Positions 1 through 9,578 of a stretch of 64,000 bases of DNA are shown here, piece by piece; the first letter of the stretch is position 1; each line of letters opens with the position of its first letter. The stretch comes from Aquabacterium parvum. GTDB taxonomy: Bacteria > Pseudomonadota > Gammaproteobacteria > Burkholderiales > Burkholderiaceae_C. The notes beneath the pieces are model-generated. The model saw nothing but the letters and a program-made list of their open reading frames with translations. It made no database searches and was not told the DNA's origin. The DNA lies in contig NZ_LFRI01000538.1 in NCBI RefSeq assembly GCF_001447195.1, positions 62,001 through 126,000 of the forward strand, given 5' to 3'. The position numbers and the translations under genes were made by a program.

Positions 1-383
1 CCGGCGGCATGAAGCAGCGCGTGGGCATCGCCCGGGCCCTGGCGATGGAGCCCAAGGTGCTGCTGATGGACGAGCCCTTCGGTGCACTCGATGCGCTCAC
101 GCGTGCCCACCTGCAGGACGAGCTGCTCAAGATCGTGGCCCGCACCAGCAGCACCGTGGTGATGGTGACCCACGATGTGGACGAGGCGGTGCTGCTGTCA
201 GACCGCATCGTGATGATGACCAACGGCCCGGCCGCCACCATCGGCGAGGTGCTGGAAGTGCCCCTGGTGCGCCCGCGCAACCGCGTCGAGCTGGCCGAGG
301 ACGCCACCTACATGCACTGCCGCAAGGCCGTGCTGGACTTCCTCTACACCCGCCACGGCGTGGCGCACCAGCAAGCCGCCTGA
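1..383 (+). CDS. Nitrate/sulfonate-type ABC transporter ATP-binding protein, 3' part only (NrtD-like)
   Basis: This is the C-terminal 126 residues of an ABC ATPase; the 5' end, including Walker A, lies outside the window. What remains starts in the signature region ([14 protein letters not shown]), followed by Walker B ([13 protein letters not shown]) and the switch histidine ([10 protein letters not shown]). The closing segment, with [20 protein letters not shown] and a basic PRxR stretch, resembles NrtD and the ATPase domain of NrtC, which power periplasmic-binding-protein-dependent nitrate import for assimilation. A relative serving sulfonates or bicarbonate is the main alternative. The nitrate genes downstream fit a nitrate role but are more than 25 kb away. 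A terminator follows within 160 bases, so this is the last gene of its operon. The ABC assignment is firm; the substrate is inferred. Confidence 0.85.
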   Translation, partial: GGMKQRVGIARALAMEPKVLLMDEPFGALDALTRAHLQDELLKIVARTSSTVVMVTHDVDEAVLLSDRIVMMTNGPAATIGEVLEVPLVRPRNRVELAEDATYMHCRKAVLDFLYTRHGVAHQQAA

Positions 384-501
384 GTTCCCCGTGAGGGCTG
401 GCACAGCGTTTGCAAATGCTCCAGCGGCCAGCGGTTTCGTGCGAAGCCGGTGGTCTTCCTCAGCGGGGGTCCGTGGGTTTGCGAAGACGCCACCGACCCT
501 T

Positions 502-1320
502 TTACGCCCCCTGTCCTCCCGGACGGGGGGCATTTTTTTGGGCCACACCCCAAATCAGGGCGCCCAGCACGATCATCGGCACGCACAGCCACTGGCCCAT
601 GCTCATGTTCAGCGCCAGCAGGCCCAGGAAGCTGTCGGGCTCGCGGAAATACTCGGCCACGAACCGGAAGACGCCATAGCCGAACAGGAAGGCCCCGGCC
701 ACCGCCCCTTGCGGACGCGGGCTGCGCGCGTACCACCACAACAAAACGAACAAGGCCAGCCCTTCCAGCCCGAACTGGTAGAGCTGCGACGGGTGGCGGG
801 CGACGTCGGTGCCGGACTGAGGAAAGACCATCGCCCAAGGCAGGCTCGGATCGGCCGCACGCCCCCACAACTCGCCGTTGATGAAGTTGCCGATGCGCCC
901 TGCCGCCAGTCCCACCGGCACACAGGGCGCCACCAGATCGGCCACCTCGAAAAACGAGCGCTTGCGACGCCAGGCGAACACCCACATGGCCAGGATCACG
1001 CCGATGAGCCCGCCATGAAAGGCCATGCCGCCCTGCCAGACGGCCAGGATTTCACCTGGGTGGCTGAAGTAATACGCGGGCTTGTAGAACAGCACATAGC
1101 CCAGCCGACCACCCAGGATCACACCCAGCACGCCGAAGAACAGCAGGTCCTCGATGGTTTCGCGCGTCCAGCCCGCCTCCGCGTACCAGGGGCGTTTGAC
1201 GCGCTGAGCCGCCAACAGGTAGAACATCGAGAAAGCCGCCAGGTAGGTCAGGCCGTACCAGTGGATCTGCAGGGGCCCCAGAGACAGGGCGATCGGGTCG
1301 AATTGGGGGTGCGTCAGCAT
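502..1320 (-). CDS. lgt: Prolipoprotein diacylglyceryl transferase
   Basis: Lgt moves the diacylglyceryl group of phosphatidylglycerol onto the lipobox cysteine of prelipoproteins in the inner membrane, the first step of lipoprotein maturation. The 272-residue product has several hydrophobic segments, an early WYGL motif (residues 21-24), the conserved HGG (102-104) and the Lgt signature [14 protein letters not shown] at 141-154. The ATG at 1320 gives the N-terminus [12 protein letters not shown], usual for the family; the open frame extends further upstream but that part is not Lgt-like. The gene converges on the ABC operon and its C-terminal codons lie inside that operon's terminator. Start codons of lgt and the antiporter are divergent, 79 bases apart. 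Confidence 0.97.
   Translation of the reverse strand: MLTHPQFDPIALSLGPLQIHWYGLTYLAAFSMFYLLAAQRVKRPWYAEAGWTRETIEDLLFFGVLGVILGGRLGYVLFYKPAYYFSHPGEILAVWQGGMAFHGGLIGVILAMWVFAWRRKRSFFEVADLVAPCVPVGLAAGRIGNFINGELWGRAADPSLPWAMVFPQSGTDVARHPSQLYQFGLEGLALFVLLWWYARSPRPQGAVAGAFLFGYGVFRFVAEYFREPDSFLGLLALNMSMGQWLCVPMIVLGALIWGVAQKNAPRPGGQGA
506..539 (+). terminator. Rho-independent terminator of the ABC transporter operon, embedded in the 3' end of lgt
   Basis: An 11-bp stem (GCCCCCTGTCC with GGACGGGGGGC, one G-U pair) with a 4-base loop is followed on the plus strand by seven T. It ends the plus-strand ABC operon. The same bases encode the last residues of the convergent lgt gene, so the hairpin is part of a coding region. 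Confidence 0.8.
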
Positions 1321-1399
1321 GGCGCGAACGATACCGCATGTGAGCGTGCACAACGGCGGCGCGACAGACCTCACCCGGGGCGCTGCTACGATCCCGCGC

Positions 1400-2656
1400 A
1401 TGCATCCGACCACCATCCAGATCATCGGCGCCGTGCTGTTCGGCATCGCCTTGCTTCACACGTTCTCGACCAAGTTCTTCGAGCACCTGGCCCACACGCG
1501 GCCCGCCCACGCAGGCCTGTGGCACTTCCTGGCCGAAGTCGAGGTGGTGTTCGGCTTCTGGGCCATGGTGCTGATGGTGTTGATGTTCGCGGTCAACGGC
1601 AAGGAGGAGGCCGTCCACTACCTGGACAGCCGCAACTTCACCGAGCCACTGTTCGTCTTCGCGATCATGGTGGCGGCCGCCAGCAAGCCCATCATTCAGC
1701 TTGCCGGTCTGCTCACTCGCATCCTGACAAGGTTGATCCCGCTGCCTGGGGCCATGGGCCTGACACTGGTGATCCTGGCTTTTGTGCCGCTGCTGGGCTC
1801 CTTCATCACCGAGCCGGCCGCCATGACCCTGGCCGCGCTGCTGCTGCGCGATGGGCTGTTCAAACTGGGCATTTCAGAGCGCCTCAAGTACGCCGTGCTG
1901 GGCGTGCTGTTCGTCAACGTGTCGATCGGGGGCACGCTCACGCCTTATGCCGCGCCGCCCGTGTTGATGGTGGCCAGCGCCTGGGGCTGGGACCTGGGCT
2001 TCATGCTCACGAACTTCGGCTGGAAGGCGGCCCTGGCGGTCGGCCTGAATGCCACCGGGCTGGTGGTGCTTTTCGCACGGGAGTTCATCCGGCTGCGCCC
2101 CGCTGTCGGCTCACCCGAGCCGATGCCGCCCCTGCCGGTCACGGTCATTCACCTGGCCTTCCTTGCAGGCATCGTCGCCTTTGCGCACCACGCAGCGGTG
2201 TTCCTGGCGCTGCTGCTGTTCTTCCTGGGTTTCATGAACGCTTACCAGCGCCACCAGTCGCCCCCGATCCTGCGCGAAGGGTTGATGGTGGCGTTCTTCC
2301 TGGCCGGCCTGGTGGTGCTTGGCGGGCAACAGCAGTGGTGGCTCGAGCCCTTGCTGCTGAGCATGAACAGCGACGCGGTGTACTACGGCGCCACCGCGCT
2401 GACCGCCATCACCGACAACGCTGCCCTGACTTACCTGGGTTCCCTGGTGCCAGGCCTGAGCCCCGAGTTCAAGTACGCGCTCGTGGCCGGCGCCGTCACG
2501 GGCGGTGGCCTGACACTGATCGCCAACGCCCCGAACCCGGCCGGCGCGGCCATCCTCAAGGGCGACTTCCACGAGCAGTCGATCAACGCGCTGTCGCTGT
2601 TTCTCTCTGCAGCAGGCCCGACCGTGGTCGCCATGGTCTGCCTCAAGCTGATTTGA
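1400..2656 (+). CDS. Putative Na+/H+ antiporter family membrane protein
   Basis: This 418-residue, strongly hydrophobic protein has roughly ten to twelve predicted membrane helices and resembles the Pfam 'putative Na+/H+ antiporter' family (Na_H_antiport_3). Conserved-looking polar stretches within the membrane part include [13 protein letters not shown] near residue 185 and [11 protein letters not shown] near 340, typical of ion-coupled carriers with re-entrant loops. Ion specificity cannot be read from the sequence. The ATG at 1400 was chosen because it begins a short cytoplasmic leader before the first helix and clears the divergent lgt start. A bidirectional hairpin follows the stop codon. 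Family membership is fairly sure; function is by family name only. Confidence 0.8.
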   Translation: MHPTTIQIIGAVLFGIALLHTFSTKFFEHLAHTRPAHAGLWHFLAEVEVVFGFWAMVLMVLMFAVNGKEEAVHYLDSRNFTEPLFVFAIMVAAASKPIIQLAGLLTRILTRLIPLPGAMGLTLVILAFVPLLGSFITEPAAMTLAALLLRDGLFKLGISERLKYAVLGVLFVNVSIGGTLTPYAAPPVLMVASAWGWDLGFMLTNFGWKAALAVGLNATGLVVLFAREFIRLRPAVGSPEPMPPLPVTVIHLAFLAGIVAFAHHAAVFLALLLFFLGFMNAYQRHQSPPILREGLMVAFFLAGLVVLGGQQQWWLEPLLLSMNSDAVYYGATALTAITDNAALTYLGSLVPGLSPEFKYALVAGAVTGGGLTLIANAPNPAGAAILKGDFHEQSINALSLFLSAAGPTVVAMVCLKLI

Positions 2657-2661
2657 GCCCT

Positions 2662-2690
2662 CAAAAAAAAGACCCCGACACGCGGGGTCT
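2662..2690. terminator. Bidirectional terminator between the antiporter and marR-like genes
   Basis: AGACCCC and GGGGTCT form a 7-bp perfect stem around a 7-base loop (2670-2690). Eight A residues precede it on the plus strand, giving a U-run for transcripts from the minus strand (marR-like gene). A weaker T-run (2700-2704) serves the plus-strand antiporter gene. Confidence 0.8.
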
Positions 2691-2776
2691 GAAAACGCTC
2701 TTTTGATCCACCCCGGCACTCGCGCATCGGGACCGTGCAGATTATATTTGCACAAATGCAATGGGCGCCATCGATT

Positions 2777-3286
2777 TCAAAGTTGCGCGAGCGGGGTGGT
2801 CGCCGCTTCGGCAGCATCGGGCACGGCCAACCCTCGGATCACCTGATCCAGGTCGGACTGCAAGCGCAGCAAGGTGGCGTCGTCCAGGGAGTCCAGCGCG
2901 TGCGGCAGCACCCCTGCCCACGGACCGGGCACACGGCCCAGGACCGCCAGCGCTTCTTCGGTGACAAACAGCGACACGGCCCGTCGATCGGCGCCGGAGC
3001 GCTCGGAACGCATCAGGCCCTTGCTCACCAGCCCCCTCACCAGGTTGCTTGCAGTGGGTTGGCGGATGTCCATGGCCTGCGCCAGTTGCCCCACCCCGAT
3101 GCCCGGCGACTCGGCCACCACGCTCAAGGCCCAGACCTGCGCCCCACCCAGCCCACTTTCGTGCTCGACCTGGCTGAAGTGCGTCTTGACGGCATTGAAG
3201 ATCACGCGGAACTGCCTGAGCACCTGCCTGGAGGGCACGGGCACGTCGGTTGCATCCTGTGCGGGGGTGTCGGGCGAATGGGTCAT
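2777..3286 (-). CDS. MarR-family transcriptional regulator
   Basis: A 169-residue winged-helix regulator. The central part fits MarR: helices ending in VGQLAQAMDIRQPTASNLVR (helix-turn-helix, about residues 65-90), then LVSKGLMRSERSGADRRAVS, the wing with its conserved DRR. N- and C-terminal helices would form the dimer interface. MarR proteins usually repress a neighbouring or self operon and release DNA on binding a small aromatic or oxidant. The start codon is only 26 bases from the divergent CLC gene, so any operator here would control both; no clear palindrome was seen in that gap. The ligand cannot be predicted. Confidence 0.9.
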   Translation of the reverse strand: MTHSPDTPAQDATDVPVPSRQVLRQFRVIFNAVKTHFSQVEHESGLGGAQVWALSVVAESPGIGVGQLAQAMDIRQPTASNLVRGLVSKGLMRSERSGADRRAVSLFVTEEALAVLGRVPGPWAGVLPHALDSLDDATLLRLQSDLDQVIRGLAVPDAAEAATTPLAQL

Positions 3287-3312
3287 GAGGGGATGAAAAC
3301 GGTGTCAACACG

Positions 3313-4725
3313 ATGAGCGAGCGTTCTTCTTCCGAATTCGACACCGATTCGGGCGCCGGTGGCGGGACAGCCGACTCGCTCAGCCGTGAATTATCGGATT
3401 GGCGCGCCTGGGCTGCGCGGCTGGTGATCATCGGGTTCGCCGTGTTGTCGGGTCTGGCTGTCATTGGGCTGACCTGGCTGAGCGAAGCGGCATTGCACAC
3501 GTTTTTTGCGCTGCACACCGCTCAGCCCTGGCTGGTGCTGCTGTGGACACCCGCCCTCACCGCCGGCATCGTCTGGTTGACTCGGCGCTGGGCCCCGGGG
3601 GCCGCAGGCTCGGGCATCCCTCAGGTGCTGGCCGCTCAGCACGAAGACATCGCGCCCGAACAACGGCGGCTGTTCGTGTCGTTGAGGCTGTCCGTGGCCA
3701 AGGTGCTGCTGACCTCTGCGGGCTTGCTCGCGGGCTTGTCAACGGGCCGCGAAGGCCCTTCGGTGCAGGTGGCGGCAGGTGTCATGCACCACGCGCGGCG
3801 ATGGCTGCCTCAACGCAGCCACATCAATGAGCGAGGCCTGCTGGTGGCGGGCGGCGCAGCAGGCGTGGCTGCTGCGTTCAACACGCCGCTGGGCGGGGTG
3901 GTTTTTGCCATCGAGGAGCTCTCGCGCCGCCCTGAAGACCGCGCCAGTGGCCTGCTGATCGCCGCCATCGTGATCGCCGGTCTGGTGGCGGTCTCGGCAT
4001 TCGGCAGTGGCACCTACTTCGGGCGCATCCAGGTCGAGACCATTGGCTGGGGCATGTTGCTGCCTGGCCTGGCCGTCACGCTGGCATGCGGTCTGGCGGG
4101 TGGCCTGTTCTCCCGCCTGCTCAGTTGGGCCCTGAGCCCTGGGCAAGACCGGTTTCGCCGCTTCCGCCAGAGCAGGCCCTGCCTGTTTGCCGCAGCTTGC
4201 GGCCTGGCGGTGGCAGCCATCGGCCTGGCCAGCTCTGGCCACAGTTTCGGCAGCGGCTACATGGCCACCCGCCAGATGCTCGAAGGCCAGGACGCCACCC
4301 AGGGCCTGGACACGGCGCTGCGTTTTCTGGCGACCTGGTTGTCGGCAATTTGCGGTGTGCCAGGGGGCATCTTCGCGCCTTCGCTGACGATGGGCGCGAG
4401 CATCGGTCACGAGGTCGCTTCGCTGACGTCGGACCCCAAACCGGTGCTGATTGCGATCGGCATGGCGGCGTTCCTGGCGGCGGTCACGCAGGCGCCGCTG
4501 ACGGCTTTCATCATCGTCATGGAGATGGTCGATGGGCACGCCATGGTGCTCAGCCTGATGGGCTCGGCGATGCTGGCGGCAGCCCTGTCTCGCTTGATCG
4601 CCCGCCCGCTCTACGACACGCTGGCCAGGCAGATGGTGGCCGCCGCCGTGGGCACCAACAAAAAGGCGCCCGCTTTCGCGGACGCCTCAGGGGAAGGCCC
4701 GGACTGCGCCGGCCCCAAGCGTTGA
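3313..4725 (+). CDS. CLC-family chloride/proton antiporter
   Basis: A 470-residue ClC protein with the three anion-selectivity motifs: GSGIPQV (99-105), GREGPSVQ (145-152) and GGIFAPSL (351-358). Both glutamates that mark exchangers rather than channels are present: the gating Glu147 in GREGP and the internal proton glutamate in AIEE (Glu202), at the same 55-residue spacing as Glu148 and Glu203 of E. coli ClcA. It should therefore exchange Cl- for H+ across the inner membrane. There are no C-terminal CBS domains, only a hydrophilic tail of about 30 residues whose DNA also encodes a terminator for the convergent ilvD. The ribosome binding site is weak. Confidence 0.93.
   Translation: MSERSSSEFDTDSGAGGGTADSLSRELSDWRAWAARLVIIGFAVLSGLAVIGLTWLSEAALHTFFALHTAQPWLVLLWTPALTAGIVWLTRRWAPGAAGSGIPQVLAAQHEDIAPEQRRLFVSLRLSVAKVLLTSAGLLAGLSTGREGPSVQVAAGVMHHARRWLPQRSHINERGLLVAGGAAGVAAAFNTPLGGVVFAIEELSRRPEDRASGLLIAAIVIAGLVAVSAFGSGTYFGRIQVETIGWGMLLPGLAVTLACGLAGGLFSRLLSWALSPGQDRFRRFRQSRPCLFAAACGLAVAAIGLASSGHSFGSGYMATRQMLEGQDATQGLDTALRFLATWLSAICGVPGGIFAPSLTMGASIGHEVASLTSDPKPVLIAIGMAAFLAAVTQAPLTAFIIVMEMVDGHAMVLSLMGSAMLAAALSRLIARPLYDTLARQMVAAAVGTNKKAPAFADASGEGPDCAGPKR
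4658..4687 (-). terminator. ilvD terminator lying inside the 3' coding end of the CLC gene
   Basis: AGGCGCCCGC and GCGGACGCCT (one mismatch) pair around TTTC at 4664-4687. On the minus strand the stem is followed by a run of T (the A-run at 4660-4663), so it terminates ilvD although it lies within the CLC reading frame. Confidence 0.7.
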
Positions 4726-4735
4726 AGGCCGAGCT

Positions 4736-6586
4736 TCAGCGCTGCAGTTGAGACAGGTCGCGCACGGCGCCGGTGTCGGCCGAGGTGGTCAGCAAGGCGT
4801 AGGCCTGCAGCGCGGCCGAGACCTGGCGCTGGCGGTTGGCCGGCTTCCAGGCGTTGGGGCCCTTGGCTTCCATGGCTTGGCGGCGGCGGCTCATTTCTTC
4901 GTCGCTGATGGCCAGGTGAATGCGGCGGTTCGGGATGTCGATCTCGATGGTGTCGCCGTTCTCGACCAGGGCGATGGCGCCACCCTGCGCCGCTTCGGGC
5001 GAAGCGTGGCCGATGGACAGACCCGAGGTGCCGCCGGAGAAACGACCGTCGGTCAGCAGCGCGCAGGCCTTGCCCAGGCCGCGGCTCTTCAGGTACGAGG
5101 TGGGGTAGAGCATTTCCTGCATGCCGGGGCCGCCCTTGGGGCCTTCGTAGCGGATGACGACCACGTCGCCAGCCTGCACCTCTTCACCCAGGATGCCTTC
5201 GACCGCATCGTCCTGGCTCTCGTAGACGCGGGCCTTGCCACTGAAGGCCCAGATGGACTCGTCGACACCAGCGGTTTTGACGATGCAGCCCTTCTCGGCG
5301 ATGTTGCCGTAGAGCACGGCCAGGCCGCCATCTTGCGTGAAGGCGTTTTCCTTCGAGCGGATGACGCCTTTGGCGCGGTCGAGGTCGAGCGCCTTCCAGC
5401 GACTGTCCTGGGAGAAGGCCACCTGCGTGGGGATGCCGCCCGGCGCGGCCTTGTAGAAGGTGTGCACGGCCTCGTCCTGGGTGACGGTGACGTCCCAGTT
5501 GGCGATGGCCTCGGCCATGGTTTTGCTGTGCACGGTGGGCACATCGGTGTGCAGCAGGCCGCCACGGGCCAGCTCGCCCAGGATGGCCATGATGCCGCCG
5601 GCACGGTGCACGTCTTCGATGTGCACGTCGGGCACGGCCGGGGCCACCTTGCTCAGGCACGGCACCTTGCGCGACATGCGGTCGATGTCGGCCATGGTGA
5701 AAGGCACCTCGGCCTCGCGTGCTGCGGCCAGCAGGTGCAGCACGGTGTTGGTCGAGCCGCCCATGGCCACGTCGAGCGCCACGGCGTTCTCGAAGGCCTT
5801 GAAGTTGGCGATGTTGCGCGGCAGCACGCTGAAGTCGTCCTGCTCGTAGTGGCGCCTGGCCAGGTCGACGATGGTGCGGCCGGCCTTGCGGAAGAGCTTT
5901 TCGCGGTCGGCGTGGGTGGCGACGATGGTGCCGTTGCCCGGCAGGGACAGGCCCAGGGCTTCGGTCAGGCAGTTCATCGAGTTGGCGGTGAACATGCCCG
6001 AGCACGAACCGCAGGTCGGGCAGGCCGAGCGCTCGACCATGGCCACTTCTTCGTCGGAGCAGTTCTTGTCAGCGGCCTTGACCATGGCGTCCACCAGGTC
6101 CAGGGCAATGACCTTGCCTTCGATCTTGGCCTTGCCGGCTTCCATCGGGCCGCCAGAGACGAACACGACGGGGATGTTCAGGCGCAGGGCGGCCATCAGC
6201 ATGCCCGGGGTGATCTTGTCGCAGTTGGAGATGCACACCAGCGCGTCGGCGGTGTGGGCGTTGACCATGTACTCCACGCTGTCGGCGATCAGGTCACGCG
6301 AGGGCAGCGAATACAGCATGCCCCCGTGGCCCATGGCAATGCCGTCGTCCACCGCGATGGTGTTGAACTCTTTGGCCACGCCGCCAGCGGCTTCGATTTC
6401 ACGCGCGACCAGCTGACCCAGGTCCTTCAGGTGCACGTGGCCAGGCACAAACTGCGTGAAGCTGTTGGCGATGGCGATGATGGGTTTTTCAAAGTCACCG
6501 TCCTTCATGCCGGTGGCGCGCCACAGGGCGCGTGCACCCGCCATGTTGCGGCCGGCGGTCGAGGTGCGGGAACGGTATTGGGGCAT
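4736..6586 (-). CDS. ilvD: Dihydroxy-acid dehydratase
   Basis: IlvD dehydrates 2,3-dihydroxyisovalerate and 2,3-dihydroxy-3-methylvalerate to the keto acids that give valine, leucine and isoleucine. At 616 residues it has exactly the E. coli length and looks like the [4Fe-4S] type: [12 protein letters not shown], the cluster cysteine in [10 protein letters not shown], a second cysteine group [19 protein letters not shown], and [14 protein letters not shown] near the C-terminus. Translation starts at the ATG encoding [12 protein letters not shown]. It ends 10 bases from the convergent CLC gene, and its terminator is inside that gene. Proximity to lgt is common in Burkholderiales. Confidence 0.98.
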   Translation of the reverse strand: MPQYRSRTSTAGRNMAGARALWRATGMKDGDFEKPIIAIANSFTQFVPGHVHLKDLGQLVAREIEAAGGVAKEFNTIAVDDGIAMGHGGMLYSLPSRDLIADSVEYMVNAHTADALVCISNCDKITPGMLMAALRLNIPVVFVSGGPMEAGKAKIEGKVIALDLVDAMVKAADKNCSDEEVAMVERSACPTCGSCSGMFTANSMNCLTEALGLSLPGNGTIVATHADREKLFRKAGRTIVDLARRHYEQDDFSVLPRNIANFKAFENAVALDVAMGGSTNTVLHLLAAAREAEVPFTMADIDRMSRKVPCLSKVAPAVPDVHIEDVHRAGGIMAILGELARGGLLHTDVPTVHSKTMAEAIANWDVTVTQDEAVHTFYKAAPGGIPTQVAFSQDSRWKALDLDRAKGVIRSKENAFTQDGGLAVLYGNIAEKGCIVKTAGVDESIWAFSGKARVYESQDDAVEGILGEEVQAGDVVVIRYEGPKGGPGMQEMLYPTSYLKSRGLGKACALLTDGRFSGGTSGLSIGHASPEAAQGGAIALVENGDTIEIDIPNRRIHLAISDEEMSRRRQAMEAKGPNAWKPANRQRQVSAALQAYALLTTSADTGAVRDLSQLQR

Positions 6587-6642
6587 GAGGGGCTCCGGAA
6601 AGCGCGGTATGGGGAACCCGCGATTCTAAGCCCCCACCCTGG

Positions 6643-6906
6643 TCAGCGACGGCGCCCCGGCTTCTGCAAACCCAGTGCGTCCAGGGCTTTCTGCCGACGG
6701 GCTTCGCGCTTGGCGTCCACCTTTTCCATGGCCTTGCGCTGGGTGTGACCGGACGCGTCGGACCAGCCCCACCAGACCACGGCCAGCCCAAAAGGCACCA
6801 GGATGAACCAGGCCTTGCCGAATCCTGCCCAGGCCCACTCGCCCACCGGACCGATGCCGGCCAGGTTCATCACCAGCATGGCGACGCCGATTGCCACGAA
6901 CCACAT
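6643..6906 (-). CDS. Small Trp-rich membrane protein (TIGR04438-like)
   Basis: An 87-residue protein with two hydrophobic helices in its first 50 residues and an unusual number of tryptophans (for example VVWWGWSD), followed by a basic tail (RKAMEKVDAKREARRQK). This matches the 'small Trp-rich protein' family known from Burkholderiales, whose function is unknown. It lies just upstream of ilvD on the same strand (56-base gap), so the two may be co-transcribed. It is divergent from the cytochrome c gene. Confidence 0.8.
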   Translation of the reverse strand: MWFVAIGVAMLVMNLAGIGPVGEWAWAGFGKAWFILVPFGLAVVWWGWSDASGHTQRKAMEKVDAKREARRQKALDALGLQKPGRRR

Positions 6907-7009
6907 GAGTCATTCACCTTTGTTGGCCTGTGGCACACCGCCCCCAGGCGGTCGTCCGAAATCGGCCCTGCTGCGTTTATAAATCACCTTCTTGCACAGG
7001 AGACCCCGG

Positions 7010-7366
7010 ATGTTTGCTGCGATGACGATTTCCCGCACCTTGACGCGCCCCCTCGCCCCCGCCCTGCTGGGCGCTGCGCTGATGACCCTGAGCGCCCTCG
7101 CACCGGCCCACGCCAGCGAAGACCTCGCCCGCCAGAAGGCCTGCCTGGCCTGCCACCAGGTCAACAAGGCGGTGGTGGGCCCCTCTTTTGCCGACATCGC
7201 CAAAAAATACAAGGGCAACAAAAAGGCCGTCGAGCAACTCGCGGCCAAGGTTCGCAAGGGTGGTGGCGGCGTCTGGAACATGCCCATGGGGCCCATGCCC
7301 GCACAAGGTCAGGTCAACGAAGCCGAGGCCAAGCAACTCGTGACCTGGATCCTGGCAACCAAGTGA
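7010..7366 (+). CDS. Class I cytochrome c (c8/c551 type), periplasmic
   Basis: A 118-residue single-heme cytochrome c. A signal peptide ends near PAHA (about residue 35); the mature domain has the heme motif CLACH, the glycine/proline patch GPSFADIAKKYKGN and an axial methionine in MPMGPMPAQG. It would carry single electrons in the periplasm, for example to an oxidase or a peroxidase. The ATG at 7010 has a good AGGAGA six bases upstream, better than an in-frame upstream start. A TATAAA element at 6978-6983 could be its -10 box. It stands alone between a divergent gene and a terminator, so its partner is not shown by context. Confidence 0.93.
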   Translation: MFAAMTISRTLTRPLAPALLGAALMTLSALAPAHASEDLARQKACLACHQVNKAVVGPSFADIAKKYKGNKKAVEQLAAKVRKGGGGVWNMPMGPMPAQGQVNEAEAKQLVTWILATK

Positions 7367-7400
7367 TTTCGTCACGCCGCGGCTGAGGCGCTCGCCCACG

Positions 7401-7427
7401 AAAAAGGCCCCGCGATGCGGGGCCTTT
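7401..7427. terminator. Bidirectional terminator between cytochrome c and MFS genes
   Basis: AAAGGCCCCGC and GCGGGGCCTTT form an 11-bp perfect stem with a 3-base loop (7403-7427). T-runs on both sides serve the plus-strand cytochrome gene and the convergent minus-strand MFS gene. Confidence 0.85.
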
Positions 7428-7521
7428 GAGTTTGCACGGAGTCATCCGTCCGAAGTGCCCTGGCGGATCAGCCTGGGCAGGCCTGCCGGACTTGTGATCC
7501 GGCAGGGCATCGGCGCAGAAA

Positions 7522-9360
7522 TCAGTCGCCGGCGTAGATGTCCACGTCCTTGGTTTCACGCACGAACAGCAGGCCGATCACGAAGGTGACCATGGCGATG
7601 ATGATCGGGTACCACAGGCCGTTGTAGATGTTGCCCGTCTGGGCCACGATGGCAAAGGCCGTGGTCGGCAGCAGGCCGCCGAACCAGCCATTGCCGATGT
7701 GGTACGGCAGGGACATCGAGGTGTAGCGGATGCGGGTCGGGAACATCTCCACCAGCATGGCGGCGATCGGGCCGTAGACCATGGTCACGTAGATCACCAG
7801 GATGGTCAGGATGGCCACGATCATCGGCTTGTTCACCTTGGCAGGGTCTGCCTTGGCGGGGTAGCCGGCCTTCTTGAGCTCGCCGGTGACGGCCTTCTTG
7901 AACTGGCCGTCGATGACCTTGGCTGCCGCAGCCTTCGGGTCCTTGTCGAACGCAGCCAGGGCGGCGGCGGCCTCCTTGGCGGCCTTCTCGGCGTCCTTGA
8001 GCTTGGTGGCGGCGTCGGCACCGGTTGCGGCCTTGGCTTCGGCGACCTTGGCGATGGCAGCGTCGTTGGCCTTGGCAGCGGCTTCCTTGGCGGCCGGCAC
8101 GTCGGCGTCGGTGACCTTGGTCGGCGAGTAGCTGTTGATGGCCACTTCACCCACCTTGATCACGGCGGTCGAACCAGCAGGGCCCGCCACGTTCTCGTAG
8201 TTGACCGAGCCGGTGGCCAGCAGTTGCTTGGCGATGTCGCAGGAGCTGGTGAACTTCGCCGTGCCCGTCGGGTTGAATTGGAACGAGCACTCGGCCGGAT
8301 CAGCAACCAGGGTCACCGGAGCGGAGGTCTGGGCCTTTTCCAGGTCGGGGTTGGCGTAGTGGGTCAGCGCCTTGAACAGCGGGAAGTAGGTCAGCGCCGC
8401 GATCAGGCAGCCCGCCAGGATGATGGGCTTGCGGCCGATCTTGTCCGACAGCGAGCCGAACACCACGAAGAACGGGGTGGCGATCAGCAGGGACATCGCG
8501 ACCAGGATGTTGGCCGTTGCGCCATCGACCTTCAGCGTCTGCGTCAGGAAGAACAAGGCGTAGAACTGACCGGTGTACCAAACCACAGCCTGACCCGCGA
8601 CCAGACCGACCAGGGCCAGGATCACGATCTTCAGGTTGCGCCACTGGCCGAAGGATTCGGTCAGCGGGGCCTTCGAAGTCTTGCCTTCAGCCTTCATCTT
8701 CTTGAAGGCCGGCGACTCGTTCATGCTCATGCGGATCCACACGCTGATGCCCAGCAGAGCCAGCGAGACGATGAACGGCACGCGCCAGCCCCAGTCAGCG
8801 AAGGCTTCTTCGCCGATCATGGTGCGGGTGGTCAGGATCACGATCAGCGACAGGAACAGACCCAGCGTGGCCGTGGTCTGGATCCAGGCGGTGTAGGCAC
8901 CACGGCGGCCGTGAGGCGCGTGCTCGGCCACGTAAGTGGCGGCGCCACCGTACTCACCGCCCAGCGCCAGGCCTTGCAGCAGACGCAGGATGATGAGGAT
9001 CACCGGCGCAGCCACGCCGATGGAGGCGTAGTTGGGCAGGATGCCGACGATGAACGTCGAGGCGCCCATCAGCAAGATGGTGACCAAGAAGGTGTACTTG
9101 CGACCGATCATGTCGCCCAGGCGACCGAAAACCAGCGCGCCAAAGGGACGGACGATGAAACCTGCGGCAAAAGCCAGCAAGGCAAAAATGAATGCCGACG
9201 TGGGGTCCAGCCCGGCAAAAAACTGTTTGGCGATGATGGCCGCCAAAGAACCGTACAAGTAAAAGTCATACCACTCGAAAACCGTGCCAAGGCTGGAGGC
9301 GAAAATCACCTTCTTTTCCTCGGCGGTCATCGGGGCGTTCGAAACGCTGGTTGTAGCCAT
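7522..9360 (-). CDS. MFS transporter, metabolite:H+ symporter (MHS) type, with a large periplasmic insert
   Basis: This 612-residue major-facilitator protein shows the MHS signature: VFEWYDFYLYG in helix 1, RPFGALVFGRLGDMIGRK between helices 2 and 3, and LALGGEYGGA in helix 4. Relatives such as KgtP, ProP and ShiA have about 430-500 residues. The extra length is one insert at about residues 335-510, between helices 9 and 10 and therefore on the periplasmic side. It contains two cysteines (358, 374) that could pair and a long Ala/Lys-rich helical stretch at about 420-480. The gene follows acs on the same strand after a terminator and a 299-base gap, which suggests but does not prove a role in taking up acetate or another short carboxylate. 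Confidence 0.9.
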   Translation of the reverse strand: MATTSVSNAPMTAEEKKVIFASSLGTVFEWYDFYLYGSLAAIIAKQFFAGLDPTSAFIFALLAFAAGFIVRPFGALVFGRLGDMIGRKYTFLVTILLMGASTFIVGILPNYASIGVAAPVILIILRLLQGLALGGEYGGAATYVAEHAPHGRRGAYTAWIQTTATLGLFLSLIVILTTRTMIGEEAFADWGWRVPFIVSLALLGISVWIRMSMNESPAFKKMKAEGKTSKAPLTESFGQWRNLKIVILALVGLVAGQAVVWYTGQFYALFFLTQTLKVDGATANILVAMSLLIATPFFVVFGSLSDKIGRKPIILAGCLIAALTYFPLFKALTHYANPDLEKAQTSAPVTLVADPAECSFQFNPTGTAKFTSSCDIAKQLLATGSVNYENVAGPAGSTAVIKVGEVAINSYSPTKVTDADVPAAKEAAAKANDAAIAKVAEAKAATGADAATKLKDAEKAAKEAAAALAAFDKDPKAAAAKVIDGQFKKAVTGELKKAGYPAKADPAKVNKPMIVAILTILVIYVTMVYGPIAAMLVEMFPTRIRYTSMSLPYHIGNGWFGGLLPTTAFAIVAQTGNIYNGLWYPIIIAMVTFVIGLLFVRETKDVDIYAGD

Positions 9361-9578
9361 GTCAAAAGCTCCTCGTCATTGCGGTGTTGGACCGCGCTTG
9401 TGGCGCTGTCCCCCCCTCAATCTAGTGGGCTGTGTGAAGTTTTGTATGAGGGGGAATGCTAGGGGGGTGGGGTTTTGCGTGATTTCTGTTGGTTAACCCC
9501 GCAAACCAATCAGATAACAAGATTTCTCAAATTGAACGACCGTGCGAAAACCTGTCGCTCGGGAATGGGCAGACACAG

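Noticed and set aside
391-2706. Very long open frames antisense or shifted to lgt, ilvD, clpB, narG, norB and others
   Set aside because: They have Arg/Ala/Pro/Gly- or His/Gln-rich compositions typical of shadow frames in GC-rich DNA and overlap clearly recognised genes.
7862-8100. Short Ala/Lys repeats in the MFS gene as a DNA repeat array
   Set aside because: The repetition is only in composition; the codons and spacing vary, so it reflects an Ala/Lys-rich helix rather than a tandem repeat.
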